Positions 1 through 9,886 are shown, counted from the stretch's first letter. The stretch: DNA of 64,000 nucleotides from Jannaschia marina (GCF_013404595.1 NZ_JABVAX010000005.1:1-64000), one strand, 5' to 3'. Translations and numbers: made by a program. Notes: generated by a model not told the origin, from the sequence alone.

Positions 1-69
1 TTCGCCTTGAACGCGGCCGCGTGCCGCTTCCTCTTCGCCATCTCGTCCGTCTCCTTCTCGAAGACCAAG

Positions 70-498
70 ATGACCTCAGATCGTAGCTCCCGTCAGCGTC
101 CAATTTCCAGGGAGCACCTCATCGCACCGCTCGTCTGGGGCGTCGCGCTCGCATGTCCGGCTCGCCTCTTCGTGCCAAATTCCTTCCAAGATGCCGCCCT
201 ACTGGCGGTCTGGCCCTTCGTTATGGCCTTCGCCGTAGTATTGGCAGCGCTGCAACTCGGGACGCATTTGGGCGGCACGGTGGCCAGCACCTTCGACACG
301 CATATAAGTCTCTGCGTGCACCTCGGGCTTTTGGCCTTCTACAACCTTGGGATAACCTTTAGCGCGATGATGGCACTTCGAGAGATCCGGACCCGATACC
401 CCAGCCTCCTGAGTGCTGCCTCCGACCGTCACATCGCACAAGCGACCAGCTTGATCCTTTCACTCGGTTTCGCCGGCGTCGGGTTTTTCGTGACTTGA
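70..498 (+). CDS. small membrane protein of unknown function
   Basis: I do not recognise this 142-residue protein. It has about four hydrophobic stretches: residues near 18-35, one rich in A/V/L after 'AALLAVWPF', one around 'LLAFYNLGITFSAMMAL', and a C-terminal 'LILSLGFAGVGFFV'. It is therefore probably an inner-membrane protein. The frame is open upstream to a TTG at position 7, but ATG at 70 starts just before a polar stretch and gives a more normal N-terminus; the true start may also lie outside the window. Base composition is visibly less GC-rich than in the genes that follow, and third positions are often A or T, so it may have been acquired by transfer. Confidence 0.5.
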   Translation: MTSDRSSRQRPISREHLIAPLVWGVALACPARLFVPNSFQDAALLAVWPFVMAFAVVLAALQLGTHLGGTVASTFDTHISLCVHLGLLAFYNLGITFSAMMALREIRTRYPSLLSAASDRHIAQATSLILSLGFAGVGFFVT

Positions 499-558
499 GC
501 ATACTCACTTCGCCGTGCGCCCCCTTCCCCCGGATGCCCCGACACGGCACAAGACCCC

Positions 559-939
559 ATGCTCTGCGCCCTGCCCTTCGCCTTCGCCCTCGGGCTCTGC
601 CCTGACGAGACCGTTTCGGGTTACGCCGACCCGGCGACGACCTGGGTGCTGACCGAACTCGACGGCGCGCCCTTCGCGCCCCGGGCCACGATCACCTTCC
701 CCGAGGAAGGCGTCGTTACCGGCGATGGGCCCTGCAACCGCTTCACCGCGACGCAGTCGGTGCCGATCCCCTGGATCGAGATCCGGCAGGTCGTCTCCAC
801 GCGCCGTGCCTGCCCCGATCTGGAGGCCGAGGCCCGCTACTTTGACGCGCTTCAGGAGATGACGCTGGTCGAGGTCACGCTCGACGTCCTCCTGCTCTCC
901 ACCGTCGAGGGCCGCGAGATGGTCTTCCGCGCCGAGTAG
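559..939 (+). CDS. META/HslJ-domain secreted protein
   Basis: A 126-residue protein that reads like the META domain found in HslJ and related periplasmic proteins. Typical elements are 'TTWVLTELDGAPF' (the W-x-L-x-x-L-[DN]-G opening), 'ATITFPEEGVVTGDGPCNRF' (the G-x-x-x-C-N-x-[FY] core) and the later 'STRRACPD' segment. A short hydrophobic N-terminus (residues 1-13) suggests export. HslJ-type proteins are linked to heat and novobiocin tolerance in E. coli, but no precise activity is known. The gene converges on recO, with one base between the two stop codons. No strong ribosome-binding site precedes the ATG, so the start is uncertain. Confidence 0.7.
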   Translation: MLCALPFAFALGLCPDETVSGYADPATTWVLTELDGAPFAPRATITFPEEGVVTGDGPCNRFTATQSVPIPWIEIRQVVSTRRACPDLEAEARYFDALQEMTLVEVTLDVLLLSTVEGREMVFRAE

Positions 940-940
940 C

Positions 941-1666
941 TCAAACCTCCGCTTTGAGCGCCGCGAGGAGCCGGCCCCGCGCCGCCGGAAGGGGCCGCGC
1001 CCCGAGCGACGGCGCGAGCTTCTCCGTCAGGAAGTACCCCGTCGCCCCGAGGGCCTCCACGGCGCCTGCGAGTGTCGGTACGCCCCCGATCAGCATCTCG
1101 GGCAGGGGCAGCAGGCGCGACGCCCAGTCGCCCGCGCCGGCCCGGCTGACGGCACGTCCCGTGCGCGGGCTGACGAAGGCGAGGTCGTTGGCCCCGCCCG
1201 AGACGGCGCAGGCCGAGAGGTCGAGGCGAAACCCCGTCACCTCCAGGAGCGCCACTTCCCAGTGCACATAGTCGGTCAGCCAGCCCTCGCCGTCGGAGAG
1301 CGCGTCGCAGAGCGCCTCCGTCCGGGTCTGGAACGCGCCCATCGCCTCCCGCTCCGGCAGCGCGAAGCCCGCGAGCGCGCAGGTCGAGGCGAGCGCCGAG
1401 AGCCGCAGCGGATCGGCCAGCGCACCCGCTGCCCGGCTCCGGCGCAGCTCCACGCTCCATGTGCCCAGATGGCTGTCGAGCCGCGCGCGCCAGCCCGCGT
1501 CGAGTTGATTGCCCGGCTGCAGCATCGGAGCCTTCTTGCGCGACGTCCCGCCGTGGACGACGCCGAGGTGCCGCCCGTGGTCGCGCGTGAAAAGCTCCAG
1601 GATCACCGAGGTCTCGCCGTGGGGGCGCGCCGACAGGACGATCCCCTCGTCGCGCCACTCGATCAC
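941..1666 (-). CDS. recO: DNA repair protein RecO
   Basis: RecO works with RecF and RecR to load RecA on SSB-coated gaps and anneals complementary strands. The 241-residue product starts 'MIEWRDEGIVLSARPHGETSVILELFTRDHG', the usual RecO N-terminal OB-fold opening, and continues with 'HLGVVHGGTSRKK'. A much longer frame is open upstream but overlaps the preceding gene. The GTG at 1666 is chosen because it overlaps the DUF1491 stop codon (GTGA), the same coupling seen elsewhere in this operon. It is the last gene of the folK-to-recO operon and follows era, as is usual in alphaproteobacteria. Confidence 0.9.
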   Translation of the reverse strand: MIEWRDEGIVLSARPHGETSVILELFTRDHGRHLGVVHGGTSRKKAPMLQPGNQLDAGWRARLDSHLGTWSVELRRSRAAGALADPLRLSALASTCALAGFALPEREAMGAFQTRTEALCDALSDGEGWLTDYVHWEVALLEVTGFRLDLSACAVSGGANDLAFVSPRTGRAVSRAGAGDWASRLLPLPEMLIGGVPTLAGAVEALGATGYFLTEKLAPSLGARPLPAARGRLLAALKAEV

Positions 1667-1992
1667 CCGAGCCCCTCCGCATCGAGGAGGTGCCGCCCCG
1701 CCCGGTCCTCGACCTCGAGCACCCAGAGATCGGGGTCGAACACGGCCTGCCGCGCGATCGCCGCGTCGCAGTCCGTCTCGGCCCCTTCGCTCAACACGAT
1801 CCACGCACGATCCCCGGTCATCAGGTCGAAACTACGCTGGAAGACAGTGGCCTGCCCGTCAAGCGTGTTGAGCTTCACGAGGACGGCCCCGCCCGTGTCG
1901 TCGCCATGGCGCACGACGAAGCAGGGAATGTCGAACATCTCCAGCCGCTTGCGGTAGGCGGCCACCCAGAAGGACGCCGCGAGCCTGCTCAA
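1663..1992 (-). CDS. DUF1491 family protein
   Basis: A 109-residue protein beginning '[27 protein letters not shown]' and containing 'GGAVLVKLNTLDGQA', the pattern of the alphaproteobacterial DUF1491 family, whose function is unknown. The conserved 'AFWVAAYRxRLE' opening lies directly after a TTG at 1990-1992 that overlaps the era stop codon (TTGA), so TTG is taken as the start although the frame stays open further upstream. It also overlaps recO by four bases. Translational coupling between era and recO suggests co-expression with rRNA-processing and repair genes but says little about its role. Confidence 0.7.
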   Translation of the reverse strand: MSRLAASFWVAAYRKRLEMFDIPCFVVRHGDDTGGAVLVKLNTLDGQATVFQRSFDLMTGDRAWIVLSEGAETDCDAAIARQAVFDPDLWVLEVEDRAGRHLLDAEGLG

Positions 1993-2909
1993 GCCTCGCC
2001 GTCCTTGAAGTCGAGGCCCATCGCGTCGAAACGCTCCGCCTCCTCGAGCCATCCCGGCCGCACCCGCACCTGCAGGAAGAGATGCACGCGATGGCCGAGA
2101 AACTCCTCGAGCTCCGCGCGCGCGGCCTGGCCCACGGCCTTCGTCGTCTCGCCCTTCTTGCCGAGCACGATGCCCTTGTGCCCGTCGCGCACCACGTAGA
2201 TCACCTGGTCGATGCGCACCGAGCCGTCGTCGCGGTCCTCCCAGCCCTCGGTTTCCACCGTCAGCTGGTAGGGCAGTTCCTGGTGCAGGCGCAGGGTCAG
2301 CTTCTCGCGCGTGATCTCGGCCGCGATCATCCGCAGCGGCAGGTCGGCGATCTGGTCCTCGGGGTAGAGCCACGGACCCGCCGGCACCCGGGCGGCAAGA
2401 TCGGCGCGCAGGTCTTCGACGCCGTGCCCCTTCTCGGCCGAGATGAGGAAGGTCGCATCGAAGGCGTAGCGCTCGTTCATCCGCTCGGTCAGCGCAAGCA
2501 GCTTCGGGGCCTCGACCCGGTCGATCTTGTTGATGGCGAGCAGCACCGGCTGTCCCTCGCCCCGCCGCTCCTCGAGCGCGGTCAGGATGGCCTCGACGCC
2601 TTCGGTCAGCCCACGGTGCGCCTCGATCAGAAGGACGACGACATCCGCATCAGCCGCCCCGGTCCAGGCCGCCGCGACCATCGCCCGGTCGAGCCTCCGC
2701 TTCGGTTGGAAGAGGCCCGGCGTGTCGACGAAGACGAGCTGGCTCGCGCCCGCCATGGCGATGCCCCGCACGCGGCCCCGTGTCGTCTGGACCTTGTGCG
2801 TCACGATCGAGACCTTGGCCCCGACCATGCGGTTCAGCAGCGTCGACTTGCCCGCGTTCGGCTCTCCGATCAGGGCGACGAACCCCGCGCGCGTCTCTTC
2901 GTCAGTCAT
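1989..2909 (-). CDS. era: GTPase Era
   Basis: Era is an essential GTPase that binds the 3' end of 16S rRNA during 30S assembly. The 306-residue protein has the normal family length and all G motifs: P-loop GEPNAGKST (15-23), DTPGL (62-66) and NKID (127-130). A C-terminal KH domain contains the G-K-K-G RNA-binding loop. Its start overlaps the end of rnc by eight bases, the common alphaproteobacterial rnc-era pairing that joins RNA cleavage and ribosome assembly. All catalytic and binding motifs look intact. Confidence 0.97.
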   Translation of the reverse strand: MTDEETRAGFVALIGEPNAGKSTLLNRMVGAKVSIVTHKVQTTRGRVRGIAMAGASQLVFVDTPGLFQPKRRLDRAMVAAAWTGAADADVVVLLIEAHRGLTEGVEAILTALEERRGEGQPVLLAINKIDRVEAPKLLALTERMNERYAFDATFLISAEKGHGVEDLRADLAARVPAGPWLYPEDQIADLPLRMIAAEITREKLTLRLHQELPYQLTVETEGWEDRDDGSVRIDQVIYVVRDGHKGIVLGKKGETTKAVGQAARAELEEFLGHRVHLFLQVRVRPGWLEEAERFDAMGLDFKDGEA

Positions 2910-3585
2910 TGCTTACCTTCTCAAGCAACGCCTTTGCCGCCGCCTGTTCCGCATTGCGTTTCGAGGGGGCCTCGCCCTCTGCCTCGGTGCCGTCATCGAG
3001 CCGTGCGACGACGCGGAAGACCGGCGCGTGATCGGGGCCGGACCGGTCGAGCACCTCGTATTTCGGCGGCTTCATCTTCCGCCCCTGTGCCCACTCCTGC
3101 AACGTGGTCTTGGCGTCGCGTGCGTCGGCCTCCACGTTCTCGACCCGGTCGCCCCAGAGCCGCAGGACCATGTCGCGCGCGGGCTCGAACCCTCCGTCCG
3201 CGTAGACCGCGGCGATCAGCGCCTCCATCGCGTCGCCCAGGAGCGCCATCTTGCGCCGCCCGCCCGTCACCTGCTCGGACTTGCCGAGCTTCAGGACCGA
3301 GCCCAACTCCACCGAACGCGCGACCTCGGCGCAGGTCTCCTTGCGGACCATGGCGTTGAAGCGCGGCGCGAGCTGCCCCTCGGCGGCGGCGCGGTCGTCG
3401 CGCATCAGCACCTCGGCGATCACGAGGCCGAGCACCCGGTCGCCCAGGAACTCCAGCCGCTGGTTGTCGGGGCGGCTGTCGGAGGCGATGGACGAATGGG
3501 TCATCGCGCGCACCAGAAGCTCGGGCCGCCGGAACTCGTATCCGATCCGCCCCTGAAAGGCTTCGAGTTCGCGCGAGACCTTCAC
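2902..3585 (-). CDS. rnc: ribonuclease III
   Basis: RNase III cleaves double-stranded RNA and processes the rRNA precursor. The 227-residue protein carries the signature [13 protein letters not shown] (41-53, with catalytic E45 and D49), the second acidic pair D118 and E121 in '[17 protein letters not shown]', and a C-terminal double-stranded-RNA-binding domain from about residue 153 ('[15 protein letters not shown]', '[14 protein letters not shown]'). The GTG start at 3585 overlaps the lepB stop. The frame is open far upstream in lepB, but those residues do not resemble RNase III. It lies between lepB and era in the operon. Confidence 0.96.
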   Translation of the reverse strand: MKVSRELEAFQGRIGYEFRRPELLVRAMTHSSIASDSRPDNQRLEFLGDRVLGLVIAEVLMRDDRAAAEGQLAPRFNAMVRKETCAEVARSVELGSVLKLGKSEQVTGGRRKMALLGDAMEALIAAVYADGGFEPARDMVLRLWGDRVENVEADARDAKTTLQEWAQGRKMKPPKYEVLDRSGPDHAPVFRVVARLDDGTEAEGEAPSKRNAEQAAAKALLEKVSND

Positions 3586-4367
3586 ACGATCTTCTCGAAG
3601 AAGCGGTCCATCCGCCAGGTCCAGAAGTAGAGGATGCGGCGACCGGCGGAGGAGAAGATCACCCGGTCGGCCCGCCCGATCAGGTTCTCGTAGGGGACGA
3701 ATCCCACCCCCTCGATCGAGCGCGGCACCCGGCTGTCGCGCGAATTGTCGCGGTTGTCGCCCATGAAGAAATACTGCCCCTCGGGCACCGTATAGACCGG
3801 CGTCTGGTCGGTCGCGCTGCGGCCGATGTCGAGAATGGAATGACCCGTCTCCTCGCCGGGGAAATACTCGGTGAACCGCTCCTTGACGCACGCGCCGCCG
3901 GTGCCGACAGGGTCGTTGGTGCAGCGCGGGGTCAGCCGTTGCGGCCCCTGCGGCTCCTTCGTCTCGACGAAATCCTCCGCCGGCTCCGTGCGCAGCGGCT
4001 CGCCGTTGAGCCAGAGGATCCCGTCGCGCATCTGCACGGTGTCGCCCGGCACCGCGACGAGCCGCTTGATGAAGTCCGAGCCGTTCACAGGATGCCGGAA
4101 GACGATGACGTCGCCGCGCTCCGGCTCCGAGCCGAGGATGCGGCCCGAGAAGGGGCACATCGAGAAGGGGCAGGAATGGCGGCTGTAGCCGTAGGCCATC
4201 TTGTTGACGAAGAGGAAGTCGCCGATCAGAAGCGTGTCCTTCATCGACCCCGACGGGATCCAGAACGGCTGGAAGAAGAGCGTGCGGAAGATGCCCGCGA
4301 TCACCAGCGCCCAGAAGACGGTCTTCAACGTCTCGAAGAGACCTTCCTTCTTTTCCGTACCTGCCAT
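3582..4367 (-). CDS. lepB: signal peptidase I
   Basis: LepB cleaves signal peptides from exported proteins at the outer face of the inner membrane. The 261-residue protein has an N-terminal membrane segment (about 18-33, '[19 protein letters not shown]'), the nucleophile serine in '[16 protein letters not shown]' (S41), the general-base lysine in '[12 protein letters not shown]' (K101) and the later box '[17 protein letters not shown]'. A cysteine-bearing insert follows the first conserved box ('[14 protein letters not shown]'), a feature seen in Rhodobacterales LepB. A gap of 73 bases separates it from acpS. Confidence 0.96.
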   Translation of the reverse strand: MAGTEKKEGLFETLKTVFWALVIAGIFRTLFFQPFWIPSGSMKDTLLIGDFLFVNKMAYGYSRHSCPFSMCPFSGRILGSEPERGDVIVFRHPVNGSDFIKRLVAVPGDTVQMRDGILWLNGEPLRTEPAEDFVETKEPQGPQRLTPRCTNDPVGTGGACVKERFTEYFPGEETGHSILDIGRSATDQTPVYTVPEGQYFFMGDNRDNSRDSRVPRSIEGVGFVPYENLIGRADRVIFSSAGRRILYFWTWRMDRFFEKIV

Positions 4368-4440
4368 GTCCGTTCCGTCCCGCTTGTCTTTCGCTCCCCC
4401 TGCCCCCTGCCCCGGTCCAAGTCAACCGCGACACCGGGGC

Positions 4441-4854
4441 TCAGGCGAGGGGCCGCGCCTCGATCACGACGAAGGCCTGGGCCCAGGGGTGATCGTCGGT
4501 CAAACTGACGTGGATCGTGGCCGCGTGGCCCTCGGGCGTCATCCGTTCGAGCCGTTCGGCCGCCCAGCCCGTCACCGCCATGACGGGCTGTCCCGTGGGC
4601 AGGTTCGTGACCGCCATGTCCTTCCAGGCGATGCCCATCCGAAGCCCCGTGCCGAGCGCCTTGGAGCAGGCCTCCTTCGCGGCCCACCGTTTCGCGTAGG
4701 TCGACGCCTCGCCGCCCTCGGTCTTCGACCGGTAGAGCGCCTTGCGCTGCTCGCGCTCGGTGAAGACGCGGTTGCGGAAGCGGTCGCCGAACCGGTCGAG
4801 CACGCCCTGCACGCGGTCGATGTTGGCAAGATCCGTCCCGATGCCGAGGATCAT
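4441..4854 (-). CDS. acpS: holo-[acyl-carrier-protein] synthase
   Basis: AcpS transfers the 4'-phosphopantetheine arm of CoA to the serine of acyl carrier protein and so activates fatty-acid synthesis. The 137-residue product opens with [15 protein letters not shown], carrying the Mg-binding Asp 8, and has the second motif '[15 protein letters not shown]' (the family's [FW]-x-x-KEAxxKA[LF]GxG). The ATG at 4854 overlaps the stop of the exporter gene (ATGA), and the residues further upstream in the open frame are not AcpS-like. It lies between pdxJ and lepB, a common alphaproteobacterial arrangement. Confidence 0.95.
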   Translation of the reverse strand: MILGIGTDLANIDRVQGVLDRFGDRFRNRVFTEREQRKALYRSKTEGGEASTYAKRWAAKEACSKALGTGLRMGIAWKDMAVTNLPTGQPVMAVTGWAAERLERMTPEGHAATIHVSLTDDHPWAQAFVVIEARPLA

Positions 4855-5453
4855 CGCGCAAGCCCCTGCCTCAGAAGGCCGAGCCCCGCGCCGGCGAAGA
4901 GGACGGCCACCACGCCGTCGACCCACCGCTCCGCGCGCGCGTAGGCCCGCCGCGCCGTACCGCGCGACAGAAGGAGCGCCCAGCCGACGTAGTTCGCGAG
5001 CCCGATCAGGGCGCAGAGCCCGGTGGCCAGTACAACCGTCCCGACACCGACGGCGGGCGAGAGCCCGACGGAAAGCGCGGCGAGCCAGGCGAAGACGGCC
5101 TTCGGGTTCGACAGGTTCAGCAACAGCCCGGTTCGGAAGGGATGCGCCGGCGGCGGGGCCGTCGCCGGGCCGCCCGCCGGGGCCAGCGCCCCGCGCGCCG
5201 TGCGCCAGGCGAGCCAGAGAAGATAGCCGCCACCGAAGAGCCGCAGCACGATGAGCGCCGTCTCCGATTGCGCCAGCACCGCTCCCAGCCCGAGCGCCGC
5301 CACGCCGCCCCAGGCGGCGAGCCCGAGGGCAAGGCCGAACGCCATGCGCAGCGCGGGCCGAAGCCCATGCGCCATCGCCAAGAGCCCCACGGCCAGGTTC
5401 GCGGGCCCCGGAGCCACGGTCACGAGCGCGAAGGCGGCGAGGATCGCGATCAT
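4851..5453 (-). CDS. LysE/RhtB-family amino-acid exporter
   Basis: A 200-residue membrane protein of the LysE/RhtB type, which exports amino acids or their analogues across the inner membrane. The family's 'APGPANL' motif is at residues 14-20 after a hydrophobic start, '[19 protein letters not shown]' gives the central G-x-x-Y-L-x-x-x-G-like segment, and '[18 protein letters not shown]' is the conserved N-P-K box. About six membrane segments are expected. The start at 5453 overlaps the upstream secreted-protein gene, and the stop overlaps acpS, so it is translationally embedded in the operon. The substrate cannot be told from sequence. Confidence 0.85.
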   Translation of the reverse strand: MIAILAAFALVTVAPGPANLAVGLLAMAHGLRPALRMAFGLALGLAAWGGVAALGLGAVLAQSETALIVLRLFGGGYLLWLAWRTARGALAPAGGPATAPPPAHPFRTGLLLNLSNPKAVFAWLAALSVGLSPAVGVGTVVLATGLCALIGLANYVGWALLLSRGTARRAYARAERWVDGVVAVLFAGAGLGLLRQGLAR

Positions 5454-5866
5454 GGCACCGTCACCTCGCCGGTCGCGCGGTTGACCGTGAAAGTCACCAG
5501 AAGCGCATCGCCGTCGATCGTCAGCCCCGGCACCTCCAGCGTCAGGCCCCGCGCCGGATCGTAGGTCGCAAAGGCCTTCTCGACCGACAGCGAAGGGAAC
5601 CCGACCCCCTCGCCGGCCGAGATCAGGCGGCAGTCGAGGAACATCTCCTCGGGGTCCGGGTAGGTCACCATCACGTGAAACGCCGCCGCCGCAGGTTCCT
5701 CCGTGTCGAGCTGCACGAGCCGGACCGCGCCTTCGGCGAAGGTTCGCGTCGGCTCCGTCCAGTCGACGTTGCGGGCGCTGGCCACCCAACCGTCGCAGTC
5801 GCCCACCACCTGCGCGGCCGCCCCGGTCGGGAACAGCATCGCAACGAGCGCCAGCGCGCGCCTCAC
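5450..5866 (-). CDS. secreted protein of unknown function
   Basis: I do not recognise this 138-residue protein. It opens with a clear signal peptide ([19 protein letters not shown], cleavage after AAA-Q likely) and then '[15 protein letters not shown]'. The mature part has two cysteines (in 'GDCDGW' and 'LDCRLI') that could form a disulphide in the periplasm, and it is rich in beta-type segments. The start is a GTG overlapping the pdxJ stop (GTGA). The position between pdxJ and acpS is embedded in the housekeeping operon. Confidence 0.65.
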   Translation of the reverse strand: MRRALALVAMLFPTGAAAQVVGDCDGWVASARNVDWTEPTRTFAEGAVRLVQLDTEEPAAAAFHVMVTYPDPEEMFLDCRLISAGEGVGFPSLSVEKAFATYDPARGLTLEVPGLTIDGDALLVTFTVNRATGEVTVP

Positions 5867-6609
5867 ATCTGCACCCGTGCCGTGTCCATCAGCCGCCGCA
5901 TCTCGGCGAGCGCATCCGGCAGCCCCCGGAAAACAGCCTCCCCGATGATGAAATGCCCGATGTTGAGTTCGACGACCTGCGGAATCGCGGCCAGCGGCGT
6001 GACGCTGTCGTAGGTGATGCCGTGGCCCGCGTGGACCTCGAGGCCGAGGTCATGCGCCTGCGCCGCCCCTGCGATCAGCCGCTCGAGTTCCGCCTCCGCG
6101 TCGTCGGTGCGGCCCTCGGCCACCGCGTCGCAATAGGTGCCGGTGTGCAGCTCCACCACCGCCGCCCCCACACGTGACGCCGCCTCGATCTGACGCGGAT
6201 CGGACGCGATGAAGAGCGAGACGCGCGCGCCCATGTCGGCCAGCGGCGCGACATAGCCCGTCAGCCGGTTCGCATCCGCCGCCACGTCGAGCCCGCCCTC
6301 GGTCGTCCGCTCTTCGCGCCGCTCGGGCACGAGGCAGACGGCATGGGGCTTCGTCGCGGTGGCGATGCGCGCCATCTCCTCGGTCGCGGCCATCTCGAAG
6401 TTGAGCGGGATGTCGATCGCATCGGCGATCGCGGCCATGTCGGCATCGCGAATGTGGCGGCGATCCTCGCGCAGATGCGCGGTGATCCCGTCCGCCCCGG
6501 CCGCCTGCGCCATCAGCGCGGCGCGCACCGGGTCGGGGGTGTCGCCGCCCCGCGCGTTGCGGATCGTGGCGACGTGGTCGATGTTCACCCCGAGGCGCTG
6601 CCTATCCAT
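5863..6609 (-). CDS. pdxJ: pyridoxine 5'-phosphate synthase
   Basis: PdxJ condenses 1-deoxy-xylulose 5-phosphate with 3-amino-2-oxopropyl phosphate to give pyridoxine 5'-phosphate, the last ring-forming step of de novo vitamin B6 synthesis. The 248-residue protein has the full family length. It starts '[22 protein letters not shown]', includes '[16 protein letters not shown]' with the catalytic His/Arg/Glu cluster, and ends with '[14 protein letters not shown]' and '[14 protein letters not shown]'. The ATG at 6609 overlaps the end of the DUF2062 gene by eight bases. Upstream in-frame residues are arginine-rich shadow sequence. Confidence 0.97.
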   Translation of the reverse strand: MDRQRLGVNIDHVATIRNARGGDTPDPVRAALMAQAAGADGITAHLREDRRHIRDADMAAIADAIDIPLNFEMAATEEMARIATATKPHAVCLVPERREERTTEGGLDVAADANRLTGYVAPLADMGARVSLFIASDPRQIEAASRVGAAVVELHTGTYCDAVAEGRTDDAEAELERLIAGAAQAHDLGLEVHAGHGITYDSVTPLAAIPQVVELNIGHFIIGEAVFRGLPDALAEMRRLMDTARVQM

Positions 6610-7267
6610 TCGTCTCTCCCTTCGCCTTCTTCTCCGCCGCGCGGGCCGCGGCCCGTGCCCGGATCTCTTCGAGCTTGCGCTTGATCCGCCCGCGACGGCG
6701 GCGCTGATAGGCCTCGATGAGCGGCAGGCAGATCGTATAGGCCGCGATCCCGGTGAAGATGCCCGGAATGAGCCCGCCGACCGTCCAGGGCCAGAACACA
6801 TCGTTCCAGAAGATCGCCGTCGCCGTCCAGTCCACCGGTTCCCCGACGAGGGCATACCAGCTGTTCCAGAAGAGATCGTGCCCGGCACCGAAGAACTTGC
6901 CGAAGATGTTCTCGTCGACCTCGCCCCGCAGCTCCGTGCCGAGCATGAAATGCCCGAGGTTCAGCGAGACGACGGCAATCGGCACATAGGTCAGCGGATT
7001 ACCGAAGAACGTGCCCAGAAGCGCCGCCATCACGTTGCCGCGCACGACGACCGCTAGGCCCGCGGCCAGGAAGAAATGCAGCCCGTAGAGCGGCGTGAAG
7101 GTGGTGAAGACACCGACCATGATGCCCCGGCTGATCTTGCGCGGCGTATCCGGCAGGCGGCGCAGCCGGTGCTTGACGTAGAGCGCCGCCCGCTTCCAGC
7201 CGCCACGCGGCCAGAGGGCCTGCCAAACTGCCTGCCAGATCGGCAATCGGTCGCGGCGCTTGAACAC
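6602..7267 (-). CDS. DUF2062 family membrane protein
   Basis: A 221-residue inner-membrane protein of the DUF2062 family, seen in '[50 protein letters not shown]', which contains the conserved F-x-P-x-[YF]-G-[LF]-[HQ] and G-x-x-x-x-N-P-L-T segments. Two further hydrophobic stretches follow ('[24 protein letters not shown]'). The C-terminal 45 residues are very basic and alanine-rich ('[26 protein letters not shown]'), probably a cytoplasmic helix. Its biochemical role is unknown. It lies directly after rel and overlaps pdxJ. Confidence 0.85.
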   Translation of the reverse strand: MFKRRDRLPIWQAVWQALWPRGGWKRAALYVKHRLRRLPDTPRKISRGIMVGVFTTFTPLYGLHFFLAAGLAVVVRGNVMAALLGTFFGNPLTYVPIAVVSLNLGHFMLGTELRGEVDENIFGKFFGAGHDLFWNSWYALVGEPVDWTATAIFWNDVFWPWTVGGLIPGIFTGIAAYTICLPLIEAYQRRRRGRIKRKLEEIRARAAARAAEKKAKGETNG

Positions 7268-7277
7268 CCAGGTCTCC

Positions 7278-9440
7278 TCAGGCGCGGGTTACGGTCGTCG
7301 GGGTCGCGCCGGGGGGCGTCCGATGGGTCAGTCGCGCCCGGTGACGGCGGACCTGCGCCACGTCGCTGTCGGTATCCGCCGCCAGCATCAGGCTGTGCAG
7401 ATGTTCGTGGTCGCGCACATCGACGTCAATGAGCAGGCGGAAGAAATCCGGCTTGCGGTCGACGAAACGCAGGTCGGAGATATTGGCGTTCTGCTCCGCG
7501 ATCAGCAGGCAGACGCGGCCCAGCACCCCCGGCGCATTCGAGATCGTCATGTCGAGCGTCACGGCGTTGCGCGCCGCGTGATGCCCGGGCGACCAGTGCA
7601 GGTCAACCCAGCGGTCGGTCTGATCCTCGAACTCGGCCATGCGCGGACAATCGATCGCGTGGATCGTGACGCCATGTCCCTTGTTGGTGATGCCCACGAT
7701 CCGCTCGCCCGGCACCGGCTGGCAGCAGGGCGCGCGATCGTAGTGCGCCGCGGGGTCGAGCCCGACGATGGCCTTGCCCGCATCGACGTCCGGCGCGGGC
7801 GGGGCCTTGGCCAGCTCCGGGAAGAGCTCCGCCACCACCGTGCGCGCGCTGATCTCCGACGCCCCGATGGCGGCGAGCAGATCCTCCTCGTCGTCGTGGC
7901 CCAGCGCCGCGGCGGCCGTCCCGAGCGCCTTCTCGGTCGCGCGCTTGCCGACCTGCGCGAAGGCCGCGCGCGCCAGCTCCCGCCCGAGGCGCACATGGCC
8001 GACCCGCCGCTCCGCCTTGAGCGCGCGCCGGATCGCCGACTTGGCGCGCCCCGTCGTCGCGATGTCGATCCAGGTGGCCTGCGGTGATTGCGCCTCGGCC
8101 GTCACCACCTCGACCGACTGGCCGTTCCGGAGCCGTGTCCAGAGCGGTACGCGCATCCCGTCGACCTTGGCCGCGACAGTCCGGTGCCCGATCCGCGTGT
8201 GGATCGCATAGGCGAAGTCGATCGGCGTCGCCCCCTTCGGCAGCTTGATGACGTCCCCCTTCGGCGTGAAGCAGAACACCTGGTCGGTATACATCTCGAG
8301 CTTCACTGCCTCGAGGAACTCGGCGTTGTCGCTCGCGTCGTCGAAGCGCTCCGTCACCGAGCGCAGCCATTCCGCCGGATCGACGGCAAAGCGGTTCTCG
8401 GCGCGCACCCCGTCGCGGTAGGACCAATGCGCCGCCACGCCGCGCTCGGCGACCTCGTGCATCTCCCGCGTGCGGATCTGCACCTCCACCTTCTTGCCGT
8501 CGCGCCCCGACACGGTCGTGTGGATCGAGCGGTAGCCGTTCGACTTCGGCTGGCTGATGTAATCCTTGAAGCGCCCCGGCACCGACTTCCAGCGCTGGTG
8601 GATGACGCCGAGCGCGCGGTAGCAATCCTCCTCCGAGTGCGTGATGATGCGGAAGCCGTAGATGTCGGAGAGCCGCGAGAAGCCGATCTCCTTCTCCTCC
8701 ATCTTGCGCCAGATGCTGAAGGGACGCTTGGCGCGCCCCATCACCGTCGCCTCGATCTCCGCGCGCTCCAGCTCGCTCTCGATGTCGTCGGTGATCCGGC
8801 GGATCACGTCGCCCGCCTCGCGCTGCAAAGTCACGAACCGCCGCAGGATCGAGTTGCGCGCCTCGGGGTTGATGACCGCGAAGCAGAGATCCTCCAGCTC
8901 CTCGCGCATCCACTGCATCCCCATACGCCCGGCCAGCGGCGCATAGATCTCCATCGTCTCATGGGCCTTCTGCGCCTGCTTGTGCGCGGCCATGTGCCGG
9001 ATCGTGCGCATGTTGTGCAGCCGGTCCGTCAGCTTGACGAGGATCACGCGCAGATCCTTCGACATCGCCACGAAGAGCTTGCGGAAGTTCTCGGCCTGCT
9101 TCGTCTCGGTCGAACTCAGCTCGAGGTTGGTCAGCTTGGTGACCCCGTCGACCATCTCGGCGATCTCGGTGCCGAAGCCCTCCTCCACGCCGGCATAGGT
9201 CGAGCGCGTGTCCTCGATCGTATCGTGCAGGAGCGCGGTCACGATCGTCGCGTCGTCGAGCCGCTGCTCGGTCAGCAGGCTCGCGACTTCGACGGGATGG
9301 GTGAAATAGGGCTCGCCCGAGCGGCGCGTCTGATCGGCATGCATCTCCGCGCCATAGGCATAGGCGCGGCGGATCAGGTCGGCGTCCGTCCGGGGGTTGT
9401 AGGCGCGCACCAGCGCGATCAGGTCTTCGACGTCTAGCAC
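7278..9440 (-). CDS. rel: bifunctional (p)ppGpp synthetase/hydrolase (RelA/SpoT homologue)
   Basis: The single long RSH enzyme makes and degrades (p)ppGpp to run the stringent response. The 720-residue protein has an intact HD hydrolase domain (H48 in 'YFTHPVEV'; HDTIED at 72-77). It also has a synthetase domain with RFKD near residue 287, the RxKD form typical of bifunctional enzymes, followed by 'KSNGYRSIHTTV'. A TGS domain ('FCFTPKGDVIKLPKGATPIDFAY'), a Cys-containing linker ('APCCQPVPGERIVGI') and a C-terminal ACT domain ('SNAPGVLGRVCLLIAEQNANI') complete it. It follows rpoZ, as in most alphaproteobacteria. Confidence 0.97.
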   Translation of the reverse strand: MLDVEDLIALVRAYNPRTDADLIRRAYAYGAEMHADQTRRSGEPYFTHPVEVASLLTEQRLDDATIVTALLHDTIEDTRSTYAGVEEGFGTEIAEMVDGVTKLTNLELSSTETKQAENFRKLFVAMSKDLRVILVKLTDRLHNMRTIRHMAAHKQAQKAHETMEIYAPLAGRMGMQWMREELEDLCFAVINPEARNSILRRFVTLQREAGDVIRRITDDIESELERAEIEATVMGRAKRPFSIWRKMEEKEIGFSRLSDIYGFRIITHSEEDCYRALGVIHQRWKSVPGRFKDYISQPKSNGYRSIHTTVSGRDGKKVEVQIRTREMHEVAERGVAAHWSYRDGVRAENRFAVDPAEWLRSVTERFDDASDNAEFLEAVKLEMYTDQVFCFTPKGDVIKLPKGATPIDFAYAIHTRIGHRTVAAKVDGMRVPLWTRLRNGQSVEVVTAEAQSPQATWIDIATTGRAKSAIRRALKAERRVGHVRLGRELARAAFAQVGKRATEKALGTAAAALGHDDEEDLLAAIGASEISARTVVAELFPELAKAPPAPDVDAGKAIVGLDPAAHYDRAPCCQPVPGERIVGITNKGHGVTIHAIDCPRMAEFEDQTDRWVDLHWSPGHHAARNAVTLDMTISNAPGVLGRVCLLIAEQNANISDLRFVDRKPDFFRLLIDVDVRDHEHLHSLMLAADTDSDVAQVRRHRARLTHRTPPGATPTTVTRA

Positions 9441-9498
9441 GGGACCCCGATCATCTCGGCGCGCACCTCTCCTTCGCGGGCGTTGGGCCCGACCGGGC

Positions 9499-9852
9499 TC
9501 AGGGCTGGCCCTGCGCCTCCATCAGCGCGCGCAGCAGCTTCTCCTCGGACATGTCGTCCTGCGCCGGCGCATCCTTCTCGACGCCCATAAGAAGGGCCAT
9601 GGAGTCCTCTTCGGGCTCGTCCACCTCGATCTGGGTCTGGTTCGATTCGATCAGGCGCTCGTTCAGCTCCTCGGCGCTCTGCGTCTCGTCGGCGATCTCG
9701 CGCAGGGCCACGACGGGGTTCTTGTCGTTGTCGCGGTCGACTGTCAGCGGGCTGCCGGTGGCGATCTCCCGGGCACGGTGCGCGGCGAGCATGACGAGCT
9801 CGAACCGGTTCGGAACCTTGTCGACGCAGTCTTCTACGGTAACGCGGGCCAT
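9499..9852 (-). CDS. rpoZ: RNA polymerase omega subunit
   Basis: Omega binds the beta' subunit and assists RNA polymerase assembly; in other bacteria it also forms part of a ppGpp site. The 117-residue product opens '[35 protein letters not shown]', the classic omega signature, followed by '[15 protein letters not shown]'. The C-terminal 50 residues are acidic and variable, as is common in alphaproteobacteria. It precedes rel by 58 bases, the conserved rpoZ-rel pairing. Confidence 0.97.
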   Translation of the reverse strand: MARVTVEDCVDKVPNRFELVMLAAHRAREIATGSPLTVDRDNDKNPVVALREIADETQSAEELNERLIESNQTQIEVDEPEEDSMALLMGVEKDAPAQDDMSEEKLLRALMEAQGQP

Positions 9853-9886
9853 GGATGCACCTCTGCCTTGGGATGGAGGTCGCTAT

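Noticed and set aside
8088..9437. 449-codon plus-strand frame opposite rel
   Set aside because: His/Arg/Leu-rich shadow of the rel gene, which has every expected RSH domain.
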